Below, piece after piece: positions 9,316-20,138 of a stretch of 64,000 nt of DNA. The stretch's first letter is position 1, and each line of letters starts with the position of its first letter. The translations under genes and the position numbers were made by a program. Under the pieces are notes generated by a model. The model was not told the DNA's origin and made no database searches. It saw only the letters and a list, made by a program, of their open reading frames with translations. Source of the stretch: Litorivicinus sp. (lineage in GTDB: Bacteria; Pseudomonadota; Gammaproteobacteria; Pseudomonadales; Litorivicinaceae); contig JAOLBK010000001.1 of assembly GCA_028339155.1 (NCBI GenBank), positions 248,001 to 312,000 on the forward strand, in the 5' to 3' direction.

Positions 9316-9699
9316 TCAGATATCCTGGCGCTCTACGAATTCCCATGTGTTTCCTGCAATATCCCTTACTAGTACGCAACGTCCAAAATCTTCGTGACGC
9401 GGCCCATCCGTAATGGCTACGTTTTTCTCGCTAAAACGAGCAATATCGATGTCTAGGTCCTTGGTATCAACGAAGGCAAATACCCTTTTTCCTGATTGAC
9501 GACCGACAAGTGACTCGTCTCCGATTTTAGGAGTCACAAGGCTGATGGTTGTGCCATTTTTGTTGGCTGCTATGCGCACAATCCGCTTGTTCTCAGAAAC
9601 TAGGCAGTCTTCGATGAGATTGAATGCAAAGGCGTTGATGAAAAATTGCTTGGCTTCTTCTATGTCTAGAACTAATAAAGTGATTCGATTGAGGTGCAT
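9316..9699 (-). CDS. VOC/glyoxalase-fold protein
   Basis: The 127-residue product begins MHLNRITLLVLDIEEAKQFF, the usual opening of a vicinal-oxygen-chelate domain. It ends with GRCVLVRDIAGNTWEFVE, the typical second beta-alpha-beta half with a metal-ligand glutamate. These proteins include glyoxalase I-like and antibiotic-resistance enzymes, and the substrate here is unknown. The start is the ATG at 9699, set by a GGAG six bases upstream. The frame also opens at a TTG four codons earlier. It is monocistronic. Confidence 0.8.
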   Translation of the reverse strand: MHLNRITLLVLDIEEAKQFFINAFAFNLIEDCLVSENKRIVRIAANKNGTTISLVTPKIGDESLVGRQSGKRVFAFVDTKDLDIDIARFSEKNVAITDGPRHEDFGRCVLVRDIAGNTWEFVERQDI

Positions 9700-9898
9700 A
9701 CAAAACTCCAATGTTTTTTAAGGATATTTCGAGACCTTAATAAAGAAAATTAGATGATATTCGCAGTTAATCCATTTGATACTTTTGTGAACGCCACTGC
9801 CTAATATTATGAAAATTCATTTATCAATAACGGGCTTATTTTTTTAGCTTTAATAGTTGCATGTATTTTGAGTGAATCAGCTCAAGGGGGGGCTTTAT

Positions 9899-9925
9899 TA
9901 AAAATACCCACTCTGAAGAGTGGGT
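9899..9925 (-). terminator. Intrinsic terminator of nrdAB
   Basis: A perfect hairpin with 8-bp arms (ACCCACTC and GAGTGGGT, tetraloop) spans 9906-9925. Read on the minus strand it is followed by ATTTTTAATAAA. It lies 23 bases past the nrdB stop in the right orientation. Confidence 0.8.
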
Positions 9926-9947
9926 TCGGACCATTATTCCTAAAAAA

Positions 9948-11189
9948 TCAGTCCCAAGACAGTGCGCCACCGACTTGGTATTCAGTGACTCGAGTCTCAA
10001 AAAAATTCTTTTCTTTCCGTAAATCCATGATTTCACTCATCCAAGGGAACGGATTTTCTACGCCAGGAAACTGCTCGGACAGACCGATCTGCGTCAGACG
10101 TCGATTAGCAATGAACTTCAGGTAGTCTTCCATCATTTGGGCGTTCATCCCTAGTATTCCACGTGGCATAGTGTCGCGAGCGTATTCGATTTCTAGTGCC
10201 AAGCCCTCAAGAATCATTTGTGTCATTTTTGCCTGGAATTCAGCAGTCCACAACTGAGGATTTTCGTTCTTGATCTGATTAATTACGTCCACACCAAAAT
10301 TTACATGCATTGATTCATCACGCAGAATGTATTGGAACTGCTCGGCTACGCCCGTCATTTTATTTCTGCGGCCCATCGACAGGATCTGCGTAAAGCCACA
10401 ATAAAAGAACAAGCCCTCTAGAACACAATAAAAGGCAATCAGATTTTGTAGCAATTCCTGATCAGTTTCAGTCGTTCCTGTTTGAAAATTTTGGTCGCCA
10501 ATTGCCTGTGTGTACTTCAATGCCCAAGTCGACTTTTTGGCAATCGCAGGAACTTCTCTATACATATTAAAAATCTCACCCTCATCCATGCCGAGTGATT
10601 CAATGCAGTACTGATACGCGTGAGTATGAATTGCTTCTTCAAATGCTTGGCGTAATAGATATTGCCGACATTCTGGGTTGGTAATCAGACGATAAATTGA
10701 TAAAACTAAATTATTGGCAACCAAAGAGTCTGCGGTAGAGAAAAAGCCGAGGTTTCTCTTAACTAACATTCGCTCATCGTTCGATAACCCGTCATTTGAC
10801 CGCCACAGCGCAATATCTTGTGTCATATTGATTTCTTGAGGCATCCAATGATTGGCGCATCCGTCTAGATATTTGGTCCATGCCCAGTCATATTTGAACG
10901 GTACTAGCTGATTTAAATCCGCACGGCAGTTGATCATGCGTTTGTCATCAACGTGAATGCGGTCTGCACCCACCTCAAGTTCTTTAAATGCTGGGGTTAG
11001 ATCCATCTTTTCGAGCGCTTTTTGAGCGATTTCAAACGCTGTCAACCCCTCCTGATTATGTTGTGTTGAGTTAGATGACGGTACTTCTTTGATCTGATCA
11101 GAGACAGTTCCAATCGTGGCCCTCAAATCTTGTTTTGGTGACACGATCGGCTGATCTTCTGGTTCGTTAAATGCATTCCAATCAAGCAT
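9948..11189 (-). CDS. nrdB: Ribonucleoside-diphosphate reductase class I beta subunit
   Basis: The 413-residue product is the small subunit that carries the dinuclear metal and tyrosyl radical cofactor used to generate the radical in NrdA. Seen are the iron-ligand motifs in [13 protein letters not shown] and [10 protein letters not shown], and the C-terminal tail ending VGGALSWD. It is longer than E. coli NrdB (376) because of an extra N-terminal part of about 80 residues. The start at 11189 has an AGGAG eight bases upstream. nrdB lies 28 bases downstream of nrdA, so the two are one transcript, ended by the hairpin at 9899-9925. Confidence 0.95.
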   Translation of the reverse strand: MLDWNAFNEPEDQPIVSPKQDLRATIGTVSDQIKEVPSSNSTQHNQEGLTAFEIAQKALEKMDLTPAFKELEVGADRIHVDDKRMINCRADLNQLVPFKYDWAWTKYLDGCANHWMPQEINMTQDIALWRSNDGLSNDERMLVKRNLGFFSTADSLVANNLVLSIYRLITNPECRQYLLRQAFEEAIHTHAYQYCIESLGMDEGEIFNMYREVPAIAKKSTWALKYTQAIGDQNFQTGTTETDQELLQNLIAFYCVLEGLFFYCGFTQILSMGRRNKMTGVAEQFQYILRDESMHVNFGVDVINQIKNENPQLWTAEFQAKMTQMILEGLALEIEYARDTMPRGILGMNAQMMEDYLKFIANRRLTQIGLSEQFPGVENPFPWMSEIMDLRKEKNFFETRVTEYQVGGALSWD

Positions 11190-11217
11190 AATTTTTTCTC
11201 CTAAAGCGCTTAAATAA

Positions 11218-14091
11218 TTACTGGCAGGCTTCACAGTCAGGGTCGTCTAGACTGCAGGCCAAAGGCACAGCAGCCGGCGCGGCGACCTGCTGTGCCTGAG
11301 CAGAGACAACAGCGTTTAGATTTGACTTGTTAATAGTAGATTTTTCAGCAGATGTAGCTCCAAGTGCTCGGAGATAGTAGGTCGTTTTGAGTCCTTTGAA
11401 CCAAGCCATTCGGTAGGTAACATCAAGTTTCTTTCCGTTGGCATTGGCAATATAGATATTAAGACTCTGTGCTTGGTCAATCCATTTTTGTCGACGAGCA
11501 GCGGCGTCAACAATCCAGCGCGTCTCGACTTCAAATGCAGTTGCATATAGCGCTTTTAGGTCATCTGGAACACGAGCAATCTGCTGGACAGATCCATCAT
11601 AGTATTTGAGATCATTGACCATGACATTATCCCAAAGTCCACGTTCTTTAAGATCGCGAACTAAGTAGGGATTGACAACCGTAAATTCGCCTGACAAATT
11701 CGATTTCACATAGAGGTTTTGGTATGTGGGCTCAATCGACTGCGACACACCGGTGATGTTTGCGATCGTGGCTGTTGGTGCGATGGCCAAGACGTTAGAG
11801 TTCCGCATGCCGTTCTTAGCTTTTTCACGGAGTTTGGTCCAGTCGAGTTTGCAGGTGGTATCCACGTCAAGGTAATTTGCTCCACGTTCTTCCCTCAGTT
11901 TTTCCAATGAATCAATCGGTAAAATGCCTTGCGACCAAAGGCTGCCATTAAAGGTTTGATATGTACCACGCTCGCGGGCCAGCTCACTTGAGGCCTCAAT
12001 CGCATAATAAGAAATAATCTCCATAGACTCATCTGCAAAGGCTACCGCTTCATCTGAACCATAAGGAATCCCTAGTTTATAAAGCGCGTCCTGGAAACCC
12101 ATAATCCCGAGACCGACCGGCCGGTGTTGCATGTTAGAGTGTTTTGCTTGAGGCACAGCGTAGTAGTTGATGTCGATTACGTTGTCGAGCATCCGAACCG
12201 CTGTCTTGACTGTTTTACTTAATTTCTCACGGTCCAGCCCGACACCCTTAGATACATGCTTACAGAGGTTTACTGAACCTAGATTACAGACGGCGATTTC
12301 GTCAGCATTCGTATTTAATGTAATTTCCGTGCAAAGATTTGATGAGTGCACGACCCCAATGTGTTGTTGTGGACTCCGAAGATTGCAGGAATCTTTGAAA
12401 GTGATCCAGGGATGGCCTGTTTCGAAAAGCATAGAGAGCATCTTTCTCCACAAATCTTTGGCCTGTACCCTCTTAAATAGTGTGATTTCTCCACTTCGGG
12501 TCATTGCTTCATAAGCCTCATAACGGGCCTCGAATCTCTTGCCAAAAAGATCATGAAGGTCTGGGCAGGTTGAGGGTGAAAAGAGAGTCCACTCTCCGTC
12601 TTCAAAGACCCGTTTCATAAATAGATCAGGCACCCAGTTCGCTGTATTCATGTCGTGCGTTCGGCGGCGATCATCTCCTGTATTTTTTCGGAGCTCTAAA
12701 AACTCTTCAATATCCATGTGCCAGGTTTCAAGATAACCGCAGACTGCACCTTTGCGCTTACCGCCTTGGTTCACAGCTACTGCTGTATCGTTTACTACCT
12801 TGAGAAAAGGTACGACCCCTTGGCTCTTGCCATTTGTGCCTTTAATATATGAACCTAGAGCCCGTACGGGCGTCCAGTCATTACCCAGACCCCCCGCCCA
12901 CTTCGACAGCATCGCGTTGTCCCGGATAGCCGAATAAATACCATCTAAATTATCAGGAACGGTAGTTAGAAAACAGCTAGAAAGTTGGCTTCTCAAAGTC
13001 CCAGAGTTGAATAACGTCGGGGTAGAGGCCATGTAATCGAAGCTAGAGAGTAACTGATAGAACTCAATTGCTCTTTCTTCTCTATTTTCTTCTTTGAGTG
13101 CCAATCCCATAGCAATTCGCATAAAGAATACTTGCGGTAATTCAATGCGTATTTCATCGTTATGAATGAAGTAACGATCGTATAAAGTTTGAAGGCCTAA
13201 GTAAGTAAATTGATTATCACGCTCGGCAATCATGGCAGAAGCCATTTGGTCGAGGTCGTATTCCAAAAGCTCTGGACAAACCAACTCGTTTTCAACGGCA
13301 AGAGATAAAAAAGATTTTAGGGCTGCTGGATACAGTGTTTCCATTTCAAACTGCGTTGCTTTTTCCGCTATTCCAAGCCTTGACAATGCCTTGGCTCGGA
13401 TGTCGTCTAGCAGTAAACGAGCTGTCACATAGGAATAGTTAGGTTCTTTCTCGACTAATGTTCTGGCACTCATTATCAGAGACGTGTTTACGTCGTTTTG
13501 AGTCACCCCATCGTAAAGGTTTTTTAGCGTCTCGTTGAGTATTACCTCCCCGTTAACATCCAATAAACCATCGCATGCTTCACCAATGACTGTTTTTAAG
13601 CGGCCAACATCTAATGGCTCTTTTGAACCATCTTCCTTGACGATTTTAATTTCGGGGTGCATCTCCCGAGCGACCTCAGTCTTCTCAGATCGCAATCGTT
13701 TGCGTTCTTCCCGATAAAGCACGTAGTCACGGGCGACACGGTGTTCCCCGTTGCGCATCAAGCAGAGCTCCACTTGATCCTGGATATCTTCGATATGCAC
13801 AATTCCACCTGAAGGCATTCTGCGTTGGAAGGTGTCAATTACTTGGGCAGTCAAACGTTCTACGGTTTCATGAATCCGATTGCTGGCTGCCGCTGTATTT
13901 CCTTCGACAGCGAGGAAAGCTTTACTTATTGCGACAACAATCTTGGTTGGATCAAATACTACTACTGCACCGTTCCGTTTCATGACCCGAATTTCGCCTG
14001 GTGATGGTGTGACTTGACGAGTTAACGATGCCGTCTGCGATGAAGCTGATTGTGGCTCCGTCTGTCCACTTACCCGACTAGATTGATACAT
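11218..14091 (-). CDS. nrdA: Ribonucleoside-diphosphate reductase class I alpha subunit, two ATP-cones
   Basis: This 957-residue catalytic subunit reduces NDPs to dNDPs with NrdB. Two N-terminal ATP-cone regulatory domains are visible, around [18 protein letters not shown] and then [18 protein letters not shown]. The catalytic ten-stranded barrel follows ([22 protein letters not shown] regions). It ends with the C-terminal CEAC redox pair. Duplicate cones make it about 200 residues longer than E. coli NrdA, as in Pseudomonas. I chose the ATG at 14091, four bases after a GGAGG; the longer frame runs back through the promoter, which cannot be coding. It is controlled by the NrdR and DnaA elements upstream. 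Confidence 0.95.
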   Translation of the reverse strand: MYQSSRVSGQTEPQSASSQTASLTRQVTPSPGEIRVMKRNGAVVVFDPTKIVVAISKAFLAVEGNTAAASNRIHETVERLTAQVIDTFQRRMPSGGIVHIEDIQDQVELCLMRNGEHRVARDYVLYREERKRLRSEKTEVAREMHPEIKIVKEDGSKEPLDVGRLKTVIGEACDGLLDVNGEVILNETLKNLYDGVTQNDVNTSLIMSARTLVEKEPNYSYVTARLLLDDIRAKALSRLGIAEKATQFEMETLYPAALKSFLSLAVENELVCPELLEYDLDQMASAMIAERDNQFTYLGLQTLYDRYFIHNDEIRIELPQVFFMRIAMGLALKEENREERAIEFYQLLSSFDYMASTPTLFNSGTLRSQLSSCFLTTVPDNLDGIYSAIRDNAMLSKWAGGLGNDWTPVRALGSYIKGTNGKSQGVVPFLKVVNDTAVAVNQGGKRKGAVCGYLETWHMDIEEFLELRKNTGDDRRRTHDMNTANWVPDLFMKRVFEDGEWTLFSPSTCPDLHDLFGKRFEARYEAYEAMTRSGEITLFKRVQAKDLWRKMLSMLFETGHPWITFKDSCNLRSPQQHIGVVHSSNLCTEITLNTNADEIAVCNLGSVNLCKHVSKGVGLDREKLSKTVKTAVRMLDNVIDINYYAVPQAKHSNMQHRPVGLGIMGFQDALYKLGIPYGSDEAVAFADESMEIISYYAIEASSELARERGTYQTFNGSLWSQGILPIDSLEKLREERGANYLDVDTTCKLDWTKLREKAKNGMRNSNVLAIAPTATIANITGVSQSIEPTYQNLYVKSNLSGEFTVVNPYLVRDLKERGLWDNVMVNDLKYYDGSVQQIARVPDDLKALYATAFEVETRWIVDAAARRQKWIDQAQSLNIYIANANGKKLDVTYRMAWFKGLKTTYYLRALGATSAEKSTINKSNLNAVVSAQAQQVAAPAAVPLACSLDDPDCEACQ

Positions 14092-14131
14092 TAAGCCTCC
14101 ACCAATTCCTTGGTTCTTGTTTTTACTATAA

Positions 14132-14147
14132 TCCCAAGATCTTGGGG
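14132..14147 (-). promoter_or_regulatory. NrdR box A (weaker)
   Basis: TCCCAAGATCTTGGGG matches about 10 of 16 positions of the NrdR consensus ACACWATATATWGTGT and is itself a perfect CCCAAGATCTTGGG palindrome. It starts 32 bases before the stronger box B, which is the three-turn spacing typical of tandem NrdR boxes. Confidence 0.6.
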
Positions 14148-14163
14148 TTGGTACCTTATATAG

Positions 14164-14179
14164 ACACAAGATAGTGTGG
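14164..14179 (-). promoter_or_regulatory. NrdR box B (strong)
   Basis: ACACAAGATAGTGTGG matches 13 of 16 positions of the NrdR consensus. NrdR represses ribonucleotide reductase genes when dATP is high, so nrdAB is likely under its control. The box overlaps the -10 element of the putative promoter. Confidence 0.7.
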
Positions 14180-14195
14180 TTGAGTGTGAAGTCAA
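14168..14195 (-). promoter_or_regulatory. Putative sigma70 promoter of nrdAB
   Basis: On the minus strand a -35 of TTGACT (14190-14195, 5 of 6 consensus bases) is followed after 16 bases by a -10 of TATCTT (14168-14173, 4 of 6). The -10 lies inside NrdR box B, so bound NrdR would block polymerase. The match is good but unproven. Confidence 0.5.
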
Positions 14196-14206
14196 CCCAA
14201 AAGTTT

Positions 14207-14215
14207 TGTGGATAA
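14207..14215 (-). promoter_or_regulatory. DnaA box 1 upstream of nrdA
   Basis: TGTGGATAA is the exact reverse complement of the strong DnaA box TTATCCACA. It lies just upstream of the -35 element. Confidence 0.7.
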
Positions 14216-14279
14216 ACTGGGGACAAATTTCGAAGGTTTACCGAAGCCTTATTACTCAAGGCCCCGGCTTTGATGGGGT

Positions 14280-14288
14280 TGTGGATAA
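14280..14288 (-). promoter_or_regulatory. DnaA box 2 upstream of nrdA
   Basis: A second perfect TTATCCACA (read on the minus strand), same orientation as box 1 and 73 bases from it, about seven helical turns. E. coli nrdAB also carries two DnaA boxes that couple dNTP supply to replication initiation, so the arrangement is meaningful. Confidence 0.7.
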
Positions 14289-14362
14289 CCCTGATTATTT
14301 AAGTAATTAAATTGAATTTTTTTCGCGATCATCTAAAATTTTGTCATGCTTTCATTTCATTT

Positions 14363-17137
14363 CTAGCTGTCTTTTAGCTCTGAAATTGCGGCAGTAATTT
14401 TCATTAATTGAGTATGGGCTTCATCGAGCCGCCCGCGCTCTCGGCCTACTACATCAGTAGGTGCTTTGTCAATAAATCCTGGATTACTCAATTTTTGTGA
14501 CAAGCCCTGTATGTCCTCGTTGAGCCTTTTGAGTTGTTTCTCAAGCCGAGCTATTTCTGTCGTGACATCAATGAGTCCTGCGATGGGGACATGAACTTCG
14601 AGTGACCCCACTAATTGAGTGGATGAAGTTGGGGAGCTTTCAGTATTCTTGAGAAATCTGACGCCTGACAATTTAGCTAAGGGTATGATCAGAGCCTTTA
14701 AGCGCCCCATGCGGGCACGGTCATCGTCTGAGCCGCCAGAGAGAAGCATCGGGATGCTCTTGGCCGGTGAAAGATTCATTTCGCCCCGGATGGTGCGCAC
14801 AGCCGCTATCACTGACTTCGTCCAGGCGACGTCCGCTTCTGCTTCCGAATCTTCTTTGTTTAAATTGGCCAAAGGATAGGGGGCTTTGGAAATGGTATCG
14901 TCACCTTTATCGATCAATGGCGCTACTTTTTGCCAAAGCTCTTCAGTGATGAAAGGCATCAATGGGTGGGCCAGGCGTAGGATGGTTTCAAGGACGCCGA
15001 CTAACGTTTTTCGTGTGGCTGCTTGCGTATTAGCGGATGCGCCACCTTCTGCAAGAATCGGCTTGGTGAGCTCTAAATACCAATCACAATATTCGTTCCA
15101 AATAAACTCATAAATGACCTGGCTCGCGATATCAAGACGATAACTCTCGATAGCCTTTGCTACTTTGGCTTCTGTCTTTTGTAGTAGCGAGACAATCCAG
15201 CGGTCAAATACGGTGAGGTCGGATGGGGTGGTGCCGGTAAGCCGTTCTCCTTCGACTCGCATCAACACGAATCTAGTTGCATTCCATAACTTATTACAAA
15301 AGTTTCGGTAGCCCTCAATTCGACCAACATCGAAATTAATATCTCGACCTGTGGATGCCAAAGAGCAGAATGTATAACGTAGCGCATCCGTTCCATAGGA
15401 TTCAAGACCCTTTGGAAACTGCCGTCTTGTTGTTTCTTCGATCCGATCTTTCATATGAAGCTGCATCAGAGAGCCGGTCCGTTTTTTTACGAGATCTTCC
15501 AGGCCAATGCCGTCGATGAGGTCAATTGGATCTAAAACATTGCCCTTCGACTTTGACATTTTTTGACCTTCAGAATCACGCACTAAGCCATGTACATATA
15601 CGGTCTTAAAGGGCACGTCACCTGTGAACTTTAGAGTCATCATTATCATTCGAGCGACCCAGAAGAAAATGATGTCAAAGCCAGTGACCAGAACGCTTGT
15701 TGGGTGATAGCGCTTTAAAGCATCGGTATTATCAGGCCAGCCAAGCGTCGAGAAGGTCCAAAGCGCAGATGAAAACCAGGTGTCTAAAACATCTTCGTCT
15801 TGAGTTAATTCAAAGTTATCACTTAGGCCGTATTTGACTCGCGCTGCGCCCTGGTTTTCAGCAACGTATATCTGACCATCTTGGCCGTAAAATGCAGGAA
15901 TTCGGTGGCCCCACCATAACTGTCTGGATATGCACCAGTCTTTTAAGTCGCGCATCCATGCAAAGTAGGTGTTTTCCCATTGTTTGGGAACGAACTGAAT
16001 GGAGCCATTCTCGACGGCTTCAATTGCTGGCTTAGCAAGTGACTCCACCGCTACAAACCACTGATCCGTCAATAAGGGTTCAATTACTACTCCTGAGCGA
16101 TCACCGCGGGGCACTTTTAATGTATGCGGATCAGTTTTTTCGAGCAGCCCTAGTGCATCTAAGTCGTCGACAATCTTCGTTCTGGCATCAAACCGATCTA
16201 AACCGCGATAAGGTTTTGGAACTAGATCGTTGAGTGTCGCATCTTTGTTGAGAATATTAATAATCGAAAGTTTGTGACGTTCGCCCATCGCGTAATCGTT
16301 GAAGTCATGTGCGGGCGTGATCTTTACGCAACCAGTCCCGAATGCGGGGTCCACGTAGTCATCCGCTATAATGGGTATGATGCGATCTGATAATGGCAAA
16401 CGGATCGTTTTGCCAATTAGATGGTTGTAGCGTTCGTCTTCTGGGTGAACTGCAACTGCAGTATCTCCAAGCATGGTTTCAGGTCTGGTGGTGGCGACGA
16501 TTAGGTGGCCTGTTTCATCAGACAACGGATATCGGAAATGCCACAGCGAGCCTTGCTCTTCTTCGCTTGCAACCTCCAGATCTGAAATTGCGGTCAGCAG
16601 CGCTGGGTCCCAATTGACTAGGCGTTGGCCGCGGTATATCAGTCCCTCATCAAATAGACGTATGAATACTTCTTGTACTGCCCGGGAGCAGCCTTCATCC
16701 ATCGTAAAACGTTCACGCGACCAGTCAGCGCTTGCGCCCATGCGACGAAGTTGTTGTGTGATCATGCCACCGGAGGTTTGCTTCCATTCCCAGACTTTTT
16801 CAAGAAATTTTTCGCGACCCAGTTCATGACGAGAGATGTCGCTAGCCAGTAACTGACGCTCAACCAGCATTTGAGTTGCGATACCGGCATGATCTGTTCC
16901 GATCTGCCAGAGAGTATCCCGCCCTTGCATCCGGTGATATCGGATCAGTGCATCCATAATGGTGTCCTGGAAAGCATGGCCCATATGCAAGGATCCGGTC
17001 ACATTAGGTGGTGGGATCATTATAGAGTACGGTAAACCCTGCTGAGACGGGGCAAAGTGGCCATTATCTTCCCAGAATTGATACCATCGAGTTTCAATCT
17101 TGGCAGGGTTGTATGTTTTTTCTAATGTATCAGTCAT
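14363..17137 (-). CDS. valS: Valyl-tRNA synthetase
   Basis: This 924-residue class I synthetase charges tRNA-Val with valine. It shows the HIGH-type motif HMGH (H51), the class I KMSKSKGN signature, the editing (CP1) domain with [14 protein letters not shown], and a C-terminal coiled-coil tail (about residues 855-924), all as in long bacterial ValRS. The size equals the normal 880-950 range. Its start at 17137 overlaps the holC stop by four bases, so valS is the last gene of a pepA-holC-valS operon, an order conserved in Gammaproteobacteria. Confidence 0.97.
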   Translation of the reverse strand: MTDTLEKTYNPAKIETRWYQFWEDNGHFAPSQQGLPYSIMIPPPNVTGSLHMGHAFQDTIMDALIRYHRMQGRDTLWQIGTDHAGIATQMLVERQLLASDISRHELGREKFLEKVWEWKQTSGGMITQQLRRMGASADWSRERFTMDEGCSRAVQEVFIRLFDEGLIYRGQRLVNWDPALLTAISDLEVASEEEQGSLWHFRYPLSDETGHLIVATTRPETMLGDTAVAVHPEDERYNHLIGKTIRLPLSDRIIPIIADDYVDPAFGTGCVKITPAHDFNDYAMGERHKLSIINILNKDATLNDLVPKPYRGLDRFDARTKIVDDLDALGLLEKTDPHTLKVPRGDRSGVVIEPLLTDQWFVAVESLAKPAIEAVENGSIQFVPKQWENTYFAWMRDLKDWCISRQLWWGHRIPAFYGQDGQIYVAENQGAARVKYGLSDNFELTQDEDVLDTWFSSALWTFSTLGWPDNTDALKRYHPTSVLVTGFDIIFFWVARMIMMTLKFTGDVPFKTVYVHGLVRDSEGQKMSKSKGNVLDPIDLIDGIGLEDLVKKRTGSLMQLHMKDRIEETTRRQFPKGLESYGTDALRYTFCSLASTGRDINFDVGRIEGYRNFCNKLWNATRFVLMRVEGERLTGTTPSDLTVFDRWIVSLLQKTEAKVAKAIESYRLDIASQVIYEFIWNEYCDWYLELTKPILAEGGASANTQAATRKTLVGVLETILRLAHPLMPFITEELWQKVAPLIDKGDDTISKAPYPLANLNKEDSEAEADVAWTKSVIAAVRTIRGEMNLSPAKSIPMLLSGGSDDDRARMGRLKALIIPLAKLSGVRFLKNTESSPTSSTQLVGSLEVHVPIAGLIDVTTEIARLEKQLKRLNEDIQGLSQKLSNPGFIDKAPTDVVGRERGRLDEAHTQLMKITAAISELKDS

Positions 17138-17562
17138 GAGCGCAGATCGTGTTGTGTAATTGAATAGCCATTAAATTTCAATTGTTTCCAGTTTGCTCGG
17201 GTATTCGCAAGGACTTCAGGTACTTGGACCACTATTTCCACCAGGTGTTCAAAATGTGAAAACCATTGTGGTAGGGGCCCTGAAAGATTAATCAGCATCC
17301 CGAACTGACCCCTCGGATCAGTCCAGCCAATTCCAACGGTTTTGGCTGGCGTCCCACTTTTGTTGTCTTGGACTGCATGAGGAATGAAGCTTTGATCGTC
17401 CGCCCAAAGCATATGATCCAATAATTCAGCGTCTTTAGAGTTTGCTACATGGCAATGTATTTGCTGTCCTTTTCGCCATGATTGTCGCACAAACTTGACT
17501 GCAAATCTGGTCCGTGCATCGAGGGTTTCATCGCCGAGGATGTAGTAAGATATTTTGGTCAT
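17134..17562 (-). CDS. holC: DNA polymerase III chi subunit
   Basis: This 142-residue HolC protein binds SSB and the psi subunit in the replication clamp-loader complex. Features seen are the beginning [10 protein letters not shown], the conserved [16 protein letters not shown], and the SFIPHAV segment (HolC PHRL-like region). It overlaps pepA (17559-17562) and valS (17134-17137) by four bases each, so its translation is coupled to both. Its place between pepA and valS is a standard synteny that supports the call. Confidence 0.92.
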   Translation of the reverse strand: MTKISYYILGDETLDARTRFAVKFVRQSWRKGQQIHCHVANSKDAELLDHMLWADDQSFIPHAVQDNKSGTPAKTVGIGWTDPRGQFGMLINLSGPLPQWFSHFEHLVEIVVQVPEVLANTRANWKQLKFNGYSITQHDLRS

Positions 17563-19019
17563 TTAATGAGCCAGCTCACTAATAAGGGTACAGGACGTCC
17601 AGAGGCTCCTTTAGCCTTGCCTCCACTGAACCAGGCGGTTCCTGCAATATCTAAGTGTGCCCAGCGATATTTTTCAGTGAAGCGAGCAAGAAAGCAGGCG
17701 GCGGTGGTCGCGCCGGCATCTCGGCCACCAATGTTAGCAATATCAGCAAAGTTGGAATCTAGTAACTTTTGATAAGGAGCTTCAATGGGAAGTCTCCAGC
17801 AAGGATCGCCAGTCTCGCGACCGATTTTAATGAGCTCATCAGCTAGTGCATCGTCCGTACTTAGTAGGCCCGAATTATGCCGACCCAGGGCGATTAGGCA
17901 GGCGCCCGTGAGTGTTGCGATATCGATCACGGCTTTAGGCTCAAAGCGTTCGACATAGGTCAATGCATCGCAAAGGACCAGCCGCCCTTCGGCATCGGTA
18001 TTTAAAATCTCAACTGTTTTTCCTGATAATGTAGTAACTACGTCACCAGGTTTGGTCGCTTTCCCTGATGGCATATTTTCAGCCGCAGCGATGACGCCAA
18101 TGATATTAGCGTCAACATCCATTTCACTTATCGTTTGCATGCAGCCCATGACCGTTGCCGCTCCGCACATGTCATATTTCATCTCATCCATTCCGGCACT
18201 TCCCTTAATGCTAATGCCGCCGGTGTCAAAGGTGACTCCTTTGCCGACTAATACTTTTGGTTTTGAGCTGACATCCTTAGCTCCTTGATAATTCAAGATG
18301 ATAAATCGAGCAGGTTCCTCGGAGCCTTGTGATACTGAGAGCAAGCAGTGCATTCCGATCTCGCGTAAGGCGTCTTCATCAAAGACTTCACAACTGAGTT
18401 TAGGAAAACGATCTGCTAATTGAACGGCTTGATCTGCGAGGTAACGGGGCGTGCAGATATTGGCAGGAAGATTTCCCAGTTCCCGGGTTAGGTTTGCACC
18501 CTGTCCCAATATGATCCCATTGAAAACCTCATCTTTTTGTTTTTCTGTTCCGAGGATTGCGAGCGTTGCCAACTGTTTTTCAGGCTTGCCTTTATTATCT
18601 TTTTTTGATTTCGTTGCTGTGTACTCGTATTGCGCCCATTCAATACAATATCCGAGTCGGCCCAGAGGGCTGTTGGCCTGATTTGAAAGAGATTTTAGGT
18701 GTAAGGCAGCGTCAGTAATTGGAAGGCCTCTCAGCAACTTTCCCAATCCAGAAAAAGCTTCATTTTGTGCCAAAGCATCAAAATTTTCGGGCTTGCCGAG
18801 CCCCAAGAGCACTAGTCGTTTGGCGGACAAGCTATTCTGAAGTCGAAGTACCAGTGTGCTGCCGTTAGAAGGCTTGAAATCACCACTTTCGATTAATTCC
18901 ACAATCAGTGTATCGAGTTCTGTGCGAGTAGGCTCTACACTGTCGGTGTCAGGAACGCCGATGATGAGGCATTCAGTCGTTAAATCGATGAGTTGGGATG
19001 TTTCAAGTCTTAGCTCCAC
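17559..19019 (-). CDS. pepA: Leucyl aminopeptidase
   Basis: This M17 aminopeptidase of 486 residues has the NTDAEGRL signature and the VGKGVTFDTGGISIKG metal-binding stretch. It removes N-terminal residues from peptides and, in E. coli, also serves as a DNA-binding factor in site-specific recombination. The open frame runs to an ATG at 19067, but I place the start at the GTG at 19019. It has a clear AAGGAG six bases upstream, and the protein then begins MELRLE, aligned with the MEFSVK start of E. coli PepA. The 48-base gap to lptF then holds the divergent promoters. Confidence 0.93.
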   Translation of the reverse strand: MELRLETSQLIDLTTECLIIGVPDTDSVEPTRTELDTLIVELIESGDFKPSNGSTLVLRLQNSLSAKRLVLLGLGKPENFDALAQNEAFSGLGKLLRGLPITDAALHLKSLSNQANSPLGRLGYCIEWAQYEYTATKSKKDNKGKPEKQLATLAILGTEKQKDEVFNGIILGQGANLTRELGNLPANICTPRYLADQAVQLADRFPKLSCEVFDEDALREIGMHCLLSVSQGSEEPARFIILNYQGAKDVSSKPKVLVGKGVTFDTGGISIKGSAGMDEMKYDMCGAATVMGCMQTISEMDVDANIIGVIAAAENMPSGKATKPGDVVTTLSGKTVEILNTDAEGRLVLCDALTYVERFEPKAVIDIATLTGACLIALGRHNSGLLSTDDALADELIKIGRETGDPCWRLPIEAPYQKLLDSNFADIANIGGRDAGATTAACFLARFTEKYRWAHLDIAGTAWFSGGKAKGASGRPVPLLVSWLIK

Positions 19020-19067
19020 AGGAGACTCCTTTTTGGTTTTCGATATCAGTTCGCGAGTGTAAGACAT

Positions 19068-20138
19068 TTGGTCATTCTCAGGTACTTTAGTAAAGAAATT
19101 GTGCAGACTACTGTCGTGATTTCGGTGGTTCTTTTGCTGGTCGTATTGAGCGGTCGATTCATTCAGTTTTTGGAAAAAGCGGCCAACGGTGAATTGTCAG
19201 TTGATCTTATGCTGACGATGATTTTGTGGCGTATTCCCTCAAGTCTTGAGCTTATTATCCCGCTGGCTCTGACCCTCTCTGTATTAGTGGTTTTGGGCCG
19301 AATGAATCAGGATTCTGAACTGACGATTCTTCGTGCTTCGGGATATTCGGACAAACGCCTCATACTTGTTGTGCTGGTACCGGCAAGTTTAATCGCCTGC
19401 TTGGTTGCGTGGCTCTCGTTATTTGCCTCTCCGGATGTGGCTCGTGAGCTCGATAGGCAGGTGGCAGCGAAAGAAAATTTGACCGTATTCGATACGGTCG
19501 TCCCCGGTCGTTTTCAAACGGATACGTCAGGTCGATTAATTTATGCGGAGGGAATTTCTGCGGATCGACAATCTTTGATTGACGTTTTTATCTTCGAATA
19601 CTCTAAAACACAAGACATCGAAGTCTTTTTAACGGGTAAGACGGCTCGATTGGAATTGAATCAGGGTGAGAAATATTTGGTGCTCGTTGATGGTGTTAAG
19701 CACGTTGGTAATTCCAAACGCTTGGATTGGGAGATTTCGAAGTTCGATCGCTACCTCACACGCCTCCAACCAGATATGGCCGATCGGCCGGATTCGCTCG
19801 ATACTAAATCGACCAAAGATCTACTTTTATCCGGAAATGCTGTAGAACTTGCCATCGCATCCTGGCGAATTTCTTTGCCTGTTGTTTGCTTACTTATGCT
19901 TCCTTGGGCTTTTTTGATGGGGCGTGGATCGCCCAGGCAAAGCCGTTTTATTTGGGTTATTCCGATTATTCTGATCCAGTTTTCCTACGTTACGGCTTTG
20001 TCGTTCGCGCAAAAGGCCGTAACGCTGGGTCAAATTGCGCCATGGCCGGGCGTATTTTGGGTACATACAGCTGTTTTGGGTATCGGGCTGGCAATGTTAA
20101 TCTTGGTCCGCCTTGCCGAGCGGCGAGGTCTCTTGTGA
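19068..20138 (+). CDS. lptF: LPS export permease LptF
   Basis: The 356-residue product begins VILRYFSKEIVQTT and has the YjgP/YjgQ layout: a first membrane helix pair, a periplasmic jellyroll domain (about residues 120-250), and three C-terminal helices. LptF and LptG form the permease that with LptB lifts LPS out of the inner membrane. The start codon is TTG at 19068; no ATG or GTG fits the family start, and there is no strong ribosome site. It overlaps lptG by four bases (GTGA). Confidence 0.9.
   Translation: MVILRYFSKEIVQTTVVISVVLLLVVLSGRFIQFLEKAANGELSVDLMLTMILWRIPSSLELIIPLALTLSVLVVLGRMNQDSELTILRASGYSDKRLILVVLVPASLIACLVAWLSLFASPDVARELDRQVAAKENLTVFDTVVPGRFQTDTSGRLIYAEGISADRQSLIDVFIFEYSKTQDIEVFLTGKTARLELNQGEKYLVLVDGVKHVGNSKRLDWEISKFDRYLTRLQPDMADRPDSLDTKSTKDLLLSGNAVELAIASWRISLPVVCLLMLPWAFLMGRGSPRQSRFIWVIPIILIQFSYVTALSFAQKAVTLGQIAPWPGVFWVHTAVLGIGLAMLILVRLAERRGLL

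Noticed and set aside
11218-14259. Longer NrdA frame starting at 14259
   Set aside because: The extra 56 codons pass through the NrdR boxes and promoter; the ATG at 14091 has a good ribosome site.
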